From: Limnothrix sp. CACIAM 69d
Lineage (GTDB): Bacteria; Cyanobacteriota; Cyanobacteriia; CACIAM-69d
DNA: 64,000 nucleotides
Direction: 5' to 3'
NCBI GenBank assembly: GCA_001913845.2
Contig: MKGP02000003.1
Span: 124,001 to 188,000 of the forward strand
Each line of letters starts with the position of its first letter. The stretch's first letter is position 1. The notes beneath the pieces were generated by a model that saw only the letters and a program-made list of their open reading frames with translations, had not been told where the DNA came from and made no database searches. Shown here piece by piece: positions 10,436-19,700 of this stretch. Made by a program: the position numbers and the translations under genes.

Positions 10436-11929
10436 CTAGCTCCAGCGATGCAACCAGGCCAGTAACTGGCGGGTGCGATCGGAGAGTTGGGTTTTGCGAT
10501 AGGCATCCGCCGCCTTTTTGATGCATTCAGCCTGGGTGGGATAGGGATGCACCACTTTGGCGAGCCGGCCCAGCCCCCAACCGGCGGCCATGGCTAGGGC
10601 AATTTCGCCAATGGTTTCGCCCGCGTGGGGGGCAATGAGCGTGGCCCCCAAAATTTGGTCTCGATCGGGTGCTAGCCACACTTGCAAGCACCCTTCGGCA
10701 ACCTGGTCAGTTTGGGCCCGATCGACTTGGCTTAAGGGTACTTCAATCAACCGAGGGGCCGGCCCCGGGATAATTGAGCTAATTCCCTCTCCGGGATCAA
10801 TCCAGCCCACGCTGGCCACTTCCGGATCGGTGTAGGTGACCCGGGGCATGGTGACCTTGCTCCAACGGCCCTTGCCCAGGCCAAAGGGCGTAAACAGGGC
10901 ATTTTGCAAAACAAGACGGGCCGCCGCATCGGCCGCATGGGTGAATCGATCGCCCTGGCACACGTCACCCGCCGCAAAGATACGAGGATTGCTGGTTTGC
11001 AGAAAATCATTGACGGCGATCCCTTGGGGGCCAAGGGCCACTTGGGCCGCTTCCAAGTTCAGGGTTTCAACATTGGGCGATCGACCAGTGGCCACCAGAA
11101 TTTCATCCACAGCAATCGCAGGATGTTGGGCCATCTGAATTTCACAACCCAAGGGCGATCGATCCACTTGGGTCACCGTTTGCCCCGTCAACACCGTGAT
11201 TCCCTCTCGCTCCAAGGCCCGTTGCACAATGGCAGCCGCGGCCGCACTTTCGCGCGGCAACAGTCGCGATCGCCGTTGAATAAGGATCACTTGGGTTCCC
11301 AGTCGGGCAAAAGCCTGGGCCAGTTCACAGCCGATCGGGCCGCCACCCAAAATGGCCAGGCGATCGGGCCGCTGCACCCAATTAAAAAGGGTCTCGTTGG
11401 TGACAGAGCCTGCTGCGGCCAAGCCCGGAATCGGCGGCACATGTGGGCGGGTTCCGGTGGCAATCACGGCTTTTTTGAACCGCAGCGTTTGGGAACCCAC
11501 CGCGATCGATCGAGGATCTTGAAAGCGCCCTTCGCCCAAAAACACATCGACCCCCAGCCCCTGAAACCGCTGGGCTGAGTCATGCACCGCCAAGCGCGAT
11601 CGCACGGCCCGCAGTTGGGCCATGGCCGCCGCAAAGGTTGCCGGTTCCACGGGCGATCGGGCCGCTTTGGCCGCCGCAATCAAGCTCTTGGAAGGAACAC
11701 AGCCCACATTCAAGCAGTCCCCACCCAACCAGCGGCGCTCAATGAGGGCCACCTTTAGCCCCAAGCCCAAGCCCGCCGCGCCGGCCGCCGCCACCAAACC
11801 TGCCGGCCCACCGCCCACCACCACCAGGTCATAGCAATCCGCCGGTTGCGGATTCACCCAATCTTCCGGGGCGATCGCCGCTAGCCACTGTTGATTGGAC
11901 GAATCTTGAGGAAGGGCGATCGATTGCAT
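10436..11929 (-). CDS. FAD-dependent pyridine nucleotide-disulphide oxidoreductase (dihydrolipoamide dehydrogenase / mercuric reductase family)
   Basis: 497-aa class I flavoprotein disulphide reductase. FAD-binding GGGPAGLVAAAGAAGLG (39-55), redox-active disulphide GGDCLNVGCVPSK (Cys72, Cys77), NAD(P)-binding GGGPIGCELAQAFARLG in the middle, the FAD second motif (FAAGDVCQG), and the C-terminal dimer-interface motif HPYPTQAE providing the catalytic His and Glu. An N-terminal lead of about 30 residues precedes the FAD domain. It lacks an N-terminal heavy-metal-associated domain and the C-terminal Cys pair of true MerA, so a mercuric reductase label would be unsafe. It is not next to any 2-oxoacid dehydrogenase gene. 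Electron acceptor unknown. Confidence 0.88.
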   Translation of the reverse strand: MQSIALPQDSSNQQWLAAIAPEDWVNPQPADCYDLVVVGGGPAGLVAAAGAAGLGLGLKVALIERRWLGGDCLNVGCVPSKSLIAAAKAARSPVEPATFAAAMAQLRAVRSRLAVHDSAQRFQGLGVDVFLGEGRFQDPRSIAVGSQTLRFKKAVIATGTRPHVPPIPGLAAAGSVTNETLFNWVQRPDRLAILGGGPIGCELAQAFARLGTQVILIQRRSRLLPRESAAAAAIVQRALEREGITVLTGQTVTQVDRSPLGCEIQMAQHPAIAVDEILVATGRSPNVETLNLEAAQVALGPQGIAVNDFLQTSNPRIFAAGDVCQGDRFTHAADAAARLVLQNALFTPFGLGKGRWSKVTMPRVTYTDPEVASVGWIDPGEGISSIIPGPAPRLIEVPLSQVDRAQTDQVAEGCLQVWLAPDRDQILGATLIAPHAGETIGEIALAMAAGWGLGRLAKVVHPYPTQAECIKKAADAYRKTQLSDRTRQLLAWLHRWS

Positions 11930-12080
11930 AGGTCAGAAGTGGTGAAATGGGGGTGTGAAATGGGTCGAGATGGAAATCTTGGGCAGAAAAAAGCACCGGC
12001 TGTTGTTGGGACAAGTCGCTCAGGGTCTGTCGGCAAATCACCCGAAACCCTAGTGGTCTCGGTCTCCCAACCGATCAATC

Positions 12081-12187
12081 GTAGGGGCGGGGTCTCCCCG
12101 CCCAGTTCCCGCGATCCTTGGGTGTTCCCAGGGGTAGACAGGGTTGTAGCGATCGCCCGGGTTAGGGTTGGGAGACCCAACCCCTAC
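12081..12187. repeat. GTAGGGG inverted-repeat element (MITE-like)
   Basis: The 107-bp segment starts GTAGGGGCGGGGTCTCCCC and ends GGGAGACCCAACCCCTAC, giving imperfect terminal inverted repeats of about 18 bp; each end is itself nearly palindromic. It holds no open frame. The rest of the 484-bp gap 11930-12413 shows no gene and presumably carries the two divergent promoters of the flanking oxidoreductase and methyltransferase genes. Confidence 0.65.
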
Positions 12188-12413
12188 GGTGATGGATAAG
12201 GACGACAGGCCCCCAGTCCCTTGTTACGACGATTGGGGCATCGCCAATCAATCATTTCCGCAGGATTCCAACCAATAACGACAGGCCCTAGCCCCGGATT
12301 GCTTCAGTCCATCGCCAATTCAGGCCATGTTTAGCCCATGCCCATCAGCCCATACTCAATAATGACCAAAGAATTGATTAACCCATTCATCAACTAACGG
12401 CAAACACCTCAAC

Positions 12414-13070
12414 ATGGTTCTGAGCGAGGAACAACCAACGATGGATTTTTGGGAAACGGCCTACCAAACGGGCAAAACTGGCTGGGACTTGGGGCAACCA
12501 TCACCCGTTTTAGCAGCCTGGGCCGATCGCCCCGACGTGACATCGGGGGGACGCATGGCCGTGGTGGGCTGCGGCCGGGGCCACGACGCGGTGTTTTTGG
12601 CCGATCGGGGCTTTCAGGTCGTGGGGTTTGATTTGGCCCCTTCTGCCATTGCTGAAGCTGACCGGGCTGCCCGCGATCGGGGTGTGGCGGCGGAATTTGT
12701 GCAGGCAGATATTCTCAATTTGGCGGCCAATTGGGTTGGGCAATTCGACTGGGTGATTGAGCACACCTGCTTTTGTGCGATCGATCCCAGTCTGCGGCCG
12801 GCCTATGTGCGGGCCGTGCGATCGCTCCTGAAGGATCAAGGCTCTTTAGTGGCGGTGTTTTTCGCCCACGATCGCCCCGGTGGCCCACCCTTTGGCACCA
12901 GCGTTGCCGAAATTCAGCAACTTTTTGAGCCACAGTTCGTGATCCAAGAACTTCAACGATCGGCTCACTCCATCGATCGACGACGCGATGAGGAATATTT
13001 GGGTTGGTTGCGGCCGCGGTTAGCCTCGCGATCCCCGGTCATGTCTGGGGAGAGTGGGCCCTTGGTATGA
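12414..13070 (+). CDS. SAM-dependent class I methyltransferase, TPMT-like
   Basis: 218-aa (or 209-aa if translation begins at the second ATG, 12441, which is where homology to the family starts: MDFWETAYQTGKTGWDLGQ). The WDLGQPSP segment and motif I VVGCGRGHDAVFLADRG (50-66), with motif II around VVGFDLAPSAI, are typical of the thiopurine methyltransferase-like branch, whose bacterial members methylate thiols, selenols, tellurite or halides. The substrate cannot be read from the sequence. Its stop is 50 bp before the HEAT-repeat gene on the same strand, so co-transcription is possible. Confidence 0.85.
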   Translation: MVLSEEQPTMDFWETAYQTGKTGWDLGQPSPVLAAWADRPDVTSGGRMAVVGCGRGHDAVFLADRGFQVVGFDLAPSAIAEADRAARDRGVAAEFVQADILNLAANWVGQFDWVIEHTCFCAIDPSLRPAYVRAVRSLLKDQGSLVAVFFAHDRPGGPPFGTSVAEIQQLFEPQFVIQELQRSAHSIDRRRDEEYLGWLRPRLASRSPVMSGESGPLV

Positions 13071-13119
13071 TGGTGAAATGCTCGGCCAATTCGTCGATCC
13101 GTTTTGGTAGCCTCACCCC

Positions 13120-13827
13120 ATGTCCGACCCCAATCTTGATCGCATTGCCGACCAACTCGAAAGCCCCAATTCGCGCGATCGGCTCCTGGGCCTCACGGCT
13201 CTGCGGGATGTGTCGCCGGTTGATGCCGTACCGCTGATTAAAAAAGTTCTCAACGACGACCATTTGCAAGTGCGCACCATGGCCGTTTTTGCCCTAGGAC
13301 TGAAGCCCACAGAGGAATGTTTTGATCTGCTGATGGGCCTTTTGGCGGACAAAGACTACAGCATCCGCGCCAATGCAGCCGGAGCGTTGGGCTATTTGCA
13401 CGATACCCGCGCCGTTGAACCCCTGATCCGCCTGTTCTATGAGGATACGGATTGGTTGGTGCGCTTCAGTGCGGCCGTTTCGTTAGGGAACTTGGGCGAT
13501 CCACGCGCCCGCAAAACCCTGATCGATGCGCTGGACAGTCCGGAGGTGATTGTGCAGCAGGCGGCGATCGCGGCGCTGGGGGAGGTGGGAGCCGTGGAAG
13601 CCGTTGAGCGGATGTTGACCTTTGTGCAGTCGGATGATTGGCTGGTGCGGCAACGCTTGGCGGAATCGCTGGGTAAGTTGCCCAGTGAGAAGAGCCGATC
13701 GGCCCTGAAATATCTTGCCAAAGATAGCCATCCCCAGGTGGCCGAAGCGGCGCACTATGGATTGCAACAGCTTGATCAACTCGATCAACCGTCGAATCCC
13801 ACGGCCGATCAACCCCTGGATTCATAA
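13120..13827 (+). CDS. HEAT-repeat protein of the phycobilin-lyase/NblB-like type
   Basis: 235 aa made of about six tandem 31-residue HEAT (PBS-lyase-like) helical repeats between residues 5 and 220. Recurring elements include RLLGLTALRDV, VRTMAVFALG, IRANAAGALGYL, VRFSAAVSLGNLGDP and VQQAAIAALGEVG. Proteins of this size and repeat pattern in cyanobacteria include CpcE/CpcF-type lyase subunits and NblB, which acts in phycobilisome turnover. The neighbouring gene (14002) is a bilin lyase, which favours a phycobiliprotein role, but this is inference from context. The Gln/Asp/Pro-rich tail is probably disordered. Confidence 0.8.
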   Translation: MSDPNLDRIADQLESPNSRDRLLGLTALRDVSPVDAVPLIKKVLNDDHLQVRTMAVFALGLKPTEECFDLLMGLLADKDYSIRANAAGALGYLHDTRAVEPLIRLFYEDTDWLVRFSAAVSLGNLGDPRARKTLIDALDSPEVIVQQAAIAALGEVGAVEAVERMLTFVQSDDWLVRQRLAESLGKLPSEKSRSALKYLAKDSHPQVAEAAHYGLQQLDQLDQPSNPTADQPLDS

Positions 13828-14001
13828 TCTGGATTCATGGGGCTTTGAGTTGCTTGGCCTGGCTCAGATCCAAACAGTGACTTGGCCAGGCGATCAAAAC
13901 GCATTTTCAGCTTCCCAGGGCCCAACCCATTTCAGCCTTAGCCTTTTTTGAGTATTTTTTTACGGCAAAACCCTAATCAACCATCAATTCTCTGTTTCAT
14001 C

Positions 14002-14529
14002 ATGAGCACGATCGCTGAATTTTTAGAAAAATGTGTGGGTAAGTGGTTTTCCCAACGAACGGGCCACAATTTGACCGATCGCAAATCCGTTTTGGGTAAA
14101 GGGGATCTTTGGATGGAGACCCTAGCGGCCGACGCACCGGAGGCGATCGCCCTTTGTCAGAAATATGGGGCCGATCCGCAGGCGATCGCGGCGGGTCTGA
14201 AAATGCGCTGGGAAGCGATTACGGCTTCTCCGAATAAAGAATTGGGATCCTCGGTGCTGTTGGCCTTGGCTCCGGATCCGTCGGGCGCAGGGCCGCTGTT
14301 GGCCACGCCGGGCAGCAACGGCCAGCCCCAACCGGGTCGCTACAGTTTCGGCAGCGATGGGGCCCTGTGGATTACCTTGCCGGTGGAGGGTGGCTGGATT
14401 GAGGAGCGAATTTGGTTTGCTAGCGATAATCTCCGGTTTCGATCGAGCACCACAACCCGATCGGGCGGCCCCACCTTTGCCTCCTTCTGCTCCGAAATTC
14501 GGATGGGCTTAACGCCCCCCAAGGCCTAG
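14002..14529 (+). CDS. Phycobiliprotein lyase, CpcS/CpeS family
   Basis: 175-aa lipocalin-fold chromophore lyase that attaches bilins to Cys residues of phycobiliproteins (CpcS-type to the conserved Cys84-like site). Family features: the N-terminal helix MSTIAEFLEKCVGKWFSQR, a central beta-rich part, and the C-terminal EERIWFASDNLRFRSS followed by ASFCSEIRM. The ATG at 14002 is preferred over an in-frame ATG at 13948 because family homology starts there. Whether this is CpcS, CpcU or a CpeS-like paralogue cannot be decided from one sequence. Its stop overlaps that of the convergent cyclase gene at the tetranucleotide CTAG. Confidence 0.88.
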   Translation: MSTIAEFLEKCVGKWFSQRTGHNLTDRKSVLGKGDLWMETLAADAPEAIALCQKYGADPQAIAAGLKMRWEAITASPNKELGSSVLLALAPDPSGAGPLLATPGSNGQPQPGRYSFGSDGALWITLPVEGGWIEERIWFASDNLRFRSSTTTRSGGPTFASFCSEIRMGLTPPKA

Positions 14530-16007
14530 GAGGGCTGGCGATTTCCCGACAATCCTGAGGCGATCGGGGGGTGGGCCGCCGGGTTCGTGGCTGCGCCATT
14601 CATGGGGCCGTTGGTTGCCAATCGATCGAGCAACCAATAGGTGGTCATTGTGCCCTTGCCCTTGATGGCAATTTCGCCCCGCCGCTCAAATTGGAAGCGA
14701 TCGTTCAGGGTTTGGTAAACCGCTTCGGTCACCTGGATTTGGCCCGGCATTCCATGGGACTCCATTCGGCTGGCCGTGTTCACCGTGTCGCCCCACAGGT
14801 CGTAAATAAACTTGCGGATGCCAATCACGCCGCCCACCACGGGCCCTGTATGGATCCCGATCCGGATCGAAAAGGGGTGCTGGGTGGAGTCGGCGGCGGG
14901 CTGGTAGGCCACGATCGCCCGTTGCATGGCCAGCGCCATTTCCGCCACCGCCGTCACACAGTCCGGGTGCGGATCCGGAACGCCCCCCACCACCATGTAG
15001 GCATCCCCGATCGTCTTGATTTTTTCGAGGCCATAGGTATCGGCCAGCGCGTCAAAGGTGGAAAAAATGTGATTGAGCTGTTGCACCAACTCGCCTGGGG
15101 TGATGTGGGCTGCTAGTCCGGTGAAGTCCACCAAATCCGCAAACAGCACCGTTGCCTGTTCAAACCGTTCCGCGATCGGGTGTTCGCCCCGTTTCAAGCG
15201 TTCCGCGATCGCGGGGGGCAAAATATTCAGCAGCAGGCTTTCCGATTCCCGCTCTGCCCGTCGCCGCTCCAAAATTTCCTGGTGAATCCGGTTATACATC
15301 TGCCGGAAGGCCGTAATCACCTCCCCCAACTCGTCGGGGCGATCGACCTGACAGGCATATAACATCTCCCCAGAGGTATCCTCACGACTGATTAAGTCCG
15401 CCGCTCGCCGCAGGTCGTCGCGCATTTGTAAAATCGGCACGATCGCCACCCGCGACAACACCACCATCGTCACCCCCGTTGCAAACACCGAAATCAGCAC
15501 CACCAATCCCAGAATGCGGAGAATAAAAGCCTGCAATTCCGCATAAACCGGGCGCATATCGTGGCGAACCACCAGGGTGTAGTTGCGTCTGGCATCGGGC
15601 GGCCAAGCCAAATCGAGCCGTTGTTGATCGCGGCTCAGTTGTTCACGGCGACCCGCAGCCACCGCCGTGATGGCCAATTCGGGCGTTTCTCCCACCGTGG
15701 CCACCAAACGCCCCGATCGGTCATAGAACGCCAGTCCCTTCCAAAGGGAAATCGGGTCATCCGTCTGATTGGCCAACCGCTGGGCCAACCGCACGGGATC
15801 CTGAAACTCCGGTGCAGCCTGCGACCAACGCGCCAGGGTCACCACCTTGGCAGTGGAAATCCGTTGCATGTAGTCAATTAGCTCACGTTCCCTTCGCCAA
15901 TAGGAGGGAATGAGAATCACCGCCTCAATGGTCACAATACTCAACAACACCCCCAAGGCCACCGTTCGCGACAAACGAGCCTGAAAAGGTTGCAGCAAAC
16001 GTTTCAT
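14526..16007 (-). CDS. Membrane-bound class III adenylate cyclase (HAMP-type)
   Basis: 493 aa. TM1 about 16-35, an extracytoplasmic sensor of about 125 residues (36-160), TM2 about 161-186, HAMP-like linker (187-245), coiled coil, then the cyclase domain (about 280-460). Metal-binding Asp291 (FADLVDF) and Asp335 (GDAY), base-selecting Lys331 and Asp403, and catalytic Asn410 and Arg414 are all present, so an active adenylate cyclase is predicted. The domain closely resembles that of the soluble cyclase at 528-2552 (shared EKIKTIGDAYM and VIGIRKFIYDLWGDTVN), so the two are paralogues with different sensory inputs. The C-terminal 35 residues are Pro/Asn/Ala-rich. It converges on the lyase gene with a 3-bp overlap of stop codons. 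Confidence 0.94.
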   Translation of the reverse strand: MKRLLQPFQARLSRTVALGVLLSIVTIEAVILIPSYWRRERELIDYMQRISTAKVVTLARWSQAAPEFQDPVRLAQRLANQTDDPISLWKGLAFYDRSGRLVATVGETPELAITAVAAGRREQLSRDQQRLDLAWPPDARRNYTLVVRHDMRPVYAELQAFILRILGLVVLISVFATGVTMVVLSRVAIVPILQMRDDLRRAADLISREDTSGEMLYACQVDRPDELGEVITAFRQMYNRIHQEILERRRAERESESLLLNILPPAIAERLKRGEHPIAERFEQATVLFADLVDFTGLAAHITPGELVQQLNHIFSTFDALADTYGLEKIKTIGDAYMVVGGVPDPHPDCVTAVAEMALAMQRAIVAYQPAADSTQHPFSIRIGIHTGPVVGGVIGIRKFIYDLWGDTVNTASRMESHGMPGQIQVTEAVYQTLNDRFQFERRGEIAIKGKGTMTTYWLLDRLATNGPMNGAATNPAAHPPIASGLSGNRQPS

Positions 16008-16691
16008 GGGGATGAGCGGGGCGAAATTAGAATGGCAGTCCCATAGCTTGCTGGGGTGGGGCTGTCCTCAGTGTAGTCGGCGGAACCAGCACAGTGCATG
16101 GGGGAATCGGGGCAGACCATCGATCGCCCTTAGTCACCACCGGATCGCCCCCAAGGGCAGGGCAACCCTGACAGCCCTTACGGCTCGATCGCGCCCAAAA
16201 CCGGACAAGCAACCCGATCGGGGTTTGAGCGGCGTTGACCTTCAGACCGCTACCAATCATCCGGTTTAAGGGTAATCAACCCCGCAAAGATGAACGATGT
16301 CGGCCCAAACTCGATCGCCCTCGCAGAAAATGTTTAAACAGTCAAAATTGATACTCTGTTTACTCCATTGATCAACGAAGACAAGGGGCTTCAGCCCCTT
16401 GCCCCATGACCACTAGCACTCTGTCAAAACCCCAAGTTACTTCTCAGACATCCTCTCAGTTCTGAATTCCCAAAGCTTCATTCCCAAGCTTTAATCTCCA
16501 AGGCTTAATCTTTAAAATTTGATCTCCAGCGCTTTATCTTTAAAACTTGTTTTGAGCGTCATTTGAGCAGAATCTGAGCAAAATTTAAGCATAACAGGAT
16601 TGATTTTCTATCACCGATCGGTCACCCTTTCCCAAGTTCATGACCCCATCAACATCGTCAACTGCGGTCAATCATAAAGATAAATAAGGAG
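16008..16691. other. Intergenic region between divergent cyclase and PAS-GGDEF genes
   Basis: No gene is visible. It contains one repeat element (16325-16456). A degenerate AT-rich stretch (16460-16600) follows in which variants of CCCAAGCTTTAATCT recur about every 14-15 bp. Confidence 0.4.
16325..16456. repeat. Diverged copy of the AGAGGATGTC palindromic element
   Basis: Left end AGAAAATGTTTAAACAG, then CAAAATTGATACTCTG as in the copies at 38631 and 41801, palindromic core CAAGGGGCTTCAGCCCCTTG at 16382-16401 (one mismatch from perfect), right end CTTCTCAGACATCCTCT. Length 132 bp, matching the 133-bp intact copies. Confidence 0.85.
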
Positions 16692-16766
16692 ATGGATTCA
16701 GAAAATTGGCCCCGATCGCAAGGTATAACCATGATTCACCACTTGTTTCTGCGTCTGCCCCGCTAG
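16692..16766 (+). CDS. Possible 24-codon leader peptide before the PAS-GGDEF gene
   Basis: An ATG at 16692 directly follows an AAGGAG-type ribosome-binding sequence (16686-16691, spacing very short) and opens a 24-codon frame that closes with TAG at 16764-16766, two bases before the ATG (16769) of the PAS-GGDEF protein, which has no ribosome-binding site of its own. This layout would allow translational coupling. The alternative is that the large gene starts at an in-frame TTG at 16706, 14 bases after the same AGGAG. No homology recognised. Confidence 0.3.
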   Translation: MDSENWPRSQGITMIHHLFLRLPR

Positions 16767-16768
16767 CT

Positions 16769-19700
16769 ATGACTGACTTCCTCCAGCCTGATCTTGAAGT
16801 TCAGCATCTACAACAACAGCTTGCACAATCCCAAACTGCCTTGGCCGAAGCCCAAGCGCAGCTAAAAGCCCTGCAAGCCAAACTGGAGGAGTCCAAGCCG
16901 CATCAGCCCAGCCCAGTCCCAAAATCCCCATCAATATTTTTGAATAATCCCTTGAAGTGGCAGCAGATTATGGATCTCCTGCCCGTTTGTATTGCCTATT
17001 GCGATCGGGATTTATATTATCGCTACGTTAACCAAAGTTATGAGGATTGGTTTGGTCTTTGTCCTCAAGAGATTTGCGGAAAGCGAGTAGCCGACGTAAT
17101 TGGTCAACAGGCTTATCAATTAGTTAAACCCCACATTGATCGGGTCTTAAAAGGGGAAATTGTGACCTATGAAAGCGTTGTTCCCTATGCCCAAGGGGGA
17201 CAGCGCTACATTCGAGCTACCCTGATTCCCGACCAAGCGATCGATCAAAGCGTTCATGGTTATTACGCCATGGTTGTTGACTTCACAGAGCACTTCCAAC
17301 TAGAACATGCCCTCCAGGAAAGTCAGCAAAAATATCGAACCCTCTTTGAAATTTTGCCCGTTGGGGTTTCCATCGCCAACGCCAGCGGTCAGATTCTGGA
17401 AGCCAATCCAGAATCCAAACGAATTTTAGGTATTTCTAAAGAAGAACATACTCAGCGCACCTGCGATTCCCCGGTGTGGGAAATTTTGCGATCGGACGGC
17501 AGCCCCATGCCCACCGAAGAATATCCCTCAATTCGGGCCTTACGTGAAGGTTGTTCGATTCAAAATATCGAGCAAGGTATTGTGCGGCCCGATGGCACTT
17601 TGCGTTGGATTATGACCAGTGCAGCTCCCATTCCATTAGACCCCTATGGGGTCGCTATTGCTTACATTGACATCACCGATCGCAAAGCCACAGAAGAAGC
17701 CCTGCGCCGCAGCCACGCCCACTATCAATCCTTAGCCAATGTATTACCGCAATCCCTTTTTCGTGAAGACTGTCAGGGGCGTTGTACCTTTGCCAATCAG
17801 GCATTTTTAGACTTGCTGAATTTGTCAGATTCAGAAATTTTTGGCAAAACTGTTTATGACCTCTATCCCAACGATTTAGCAACTCGCTACAACCAAGAAA
17901 CGCGCTGGGTTTTAGAAACCGGTCATATTTTAGATGTCATTGAACCCCATCCAGCCATGAGCAACTCTCAAGAGGGTTCTGAATTGAGTCTTGTGCAGGT
18001 GGTGAAGACTCCTGTTCGTGATAGCGACGGCCAGATTATTGGCATCCAAGGCATCTTTTGGGACGTGACAGAACGAGTCCACTTAGAACGAGCACTGCGT
18101 GAATCGGAAATTAAACTCAACGCCGTTTTAAGTAACACGGCTGCGGCCATTATGAGCGCCTATGTTTTTTCCGATGACAGCCATCGCTATGATTACTGCT
18201 CGGCTGGATGTGAAGATTTATTCGGCTATCATCCTGCTGAATTTTTAGCCAATCATCAATTGTGGTTATCGATTGTCCATCCCGAAGATCTTCAGAGAAT
18301 TGTTCTGCCTCATTTCGATAGTATTTTGGCAGAAGAAACTTTTCAATTTAGCTACCGATTTCGTCACCGGAATGGAGAATGGCGGTGGGCAATGCTAACT
18401 GGCACATCCCAATGGGAGTCTGAAATTAATGGTTGGCGCGTCACCAAGTTTCACATCAATATCACCAATCAACAACGCTTGGCCAGTGATTTAAAGATCA
18501 TTAATGATCTGTATAATCTCGCCATTCAAAGCATTGGCGAAGGTGTTTGGGATTGGAATATTCTAGATGATTCAATTCTAGTATCGGAGCGTTATTTAGA
18601 GTTGTTGGGTGAAGAACACCGAGGGATTCAGTCGCCACAACTCTTTTCTGAGGCTGCTTTTTCCCAAAAAATTCATCCCGAAGATCAAGAACATTGGGAA
18701 AAAGCGTTAACAGCCCATCTCCAAAGCTATGAACGTTATGACATTGAAGTGCGATTTCAACATGCCCAGGGTCATTACATTTGGGTGCGAATTCGTGGGC
18801 AGGCGGTTTGGAATGGACAAGGGGAACCAGTCCGGATGGTAGGAACGATCGAGGATATCAGCGATCGCAAATTTGCAGAGGCGGCCCTCAATCAACGGGA
18901 GCAGGAGTTTCGCAACTTGGCAGAAAATTCACCGGATTGCATTATGCGGTGCGATCGAGAGGGACGCTTTCTCTATGTCAACCGCACGGTTTTGCAACTT
19001 TGCAGAATTGCTGAACAGGATTTTATTGGTAAGACCAGCAGAGAATTAGGCTTTTCAGAAGACCTAGTTCAAATGTGGCATGAGGGAATGGCAACGGTTT
19101 TGGTAACCGGTCAGAAGGCTTTTTTAGAATATGAAATGCTGTTGCCGGACGGTAGCCATATTTTTCAGTCTTGGGTGGTTCCGGAGGTGATGCAAGCGCC
19201 TATTTTTGATCAAAAGTACCCCGGCACATTGATGACCACGCCCCGTTGGACGAGCCTGGAATATCTTCAGAACTTCATGGCTAGTTCGGCGCTGAACACA
19301 GCCCAATTAGGCGATTCTGCAACAGCGGAATCTCGGTCATCCAATGTGATGGCTAGTTCGACGGTCATCGAATCGTTGCTGGTTGTGGCGCGGGATATTA
19401 CCCATCTCAAGCGAGCACAAATTGCCCTTCGCCAACAGGCCGATCGGGAACGAACCCTGCGTTCTATTACCCAACATATTCAAAGCAGTCTTAATCTGAG
19501 CGAAATTTTGGATATTGCGGTTACGGAAGTGCATCGAACCCTGCAAGCCGATCGCACCTTTATCCTGCGTTTCCACGAAGATTATTCAGGATCAATTATT
19601 CAAGAGGTAGTGAAAACAGACTATCCCTCCATGCGCGATCGACAGTGGCCCAAAACCAATTCCCTTTGGTCACGGTCTAGTACAGAATTTGCGCCTCGGA

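Noticed and set aside
10436-11929. Mercuric reductase (merA)
   Set aside because: Lacks the N-terminal heavy-metal domain and the C-terminal Cys pair, and there are no mer genes nearby.
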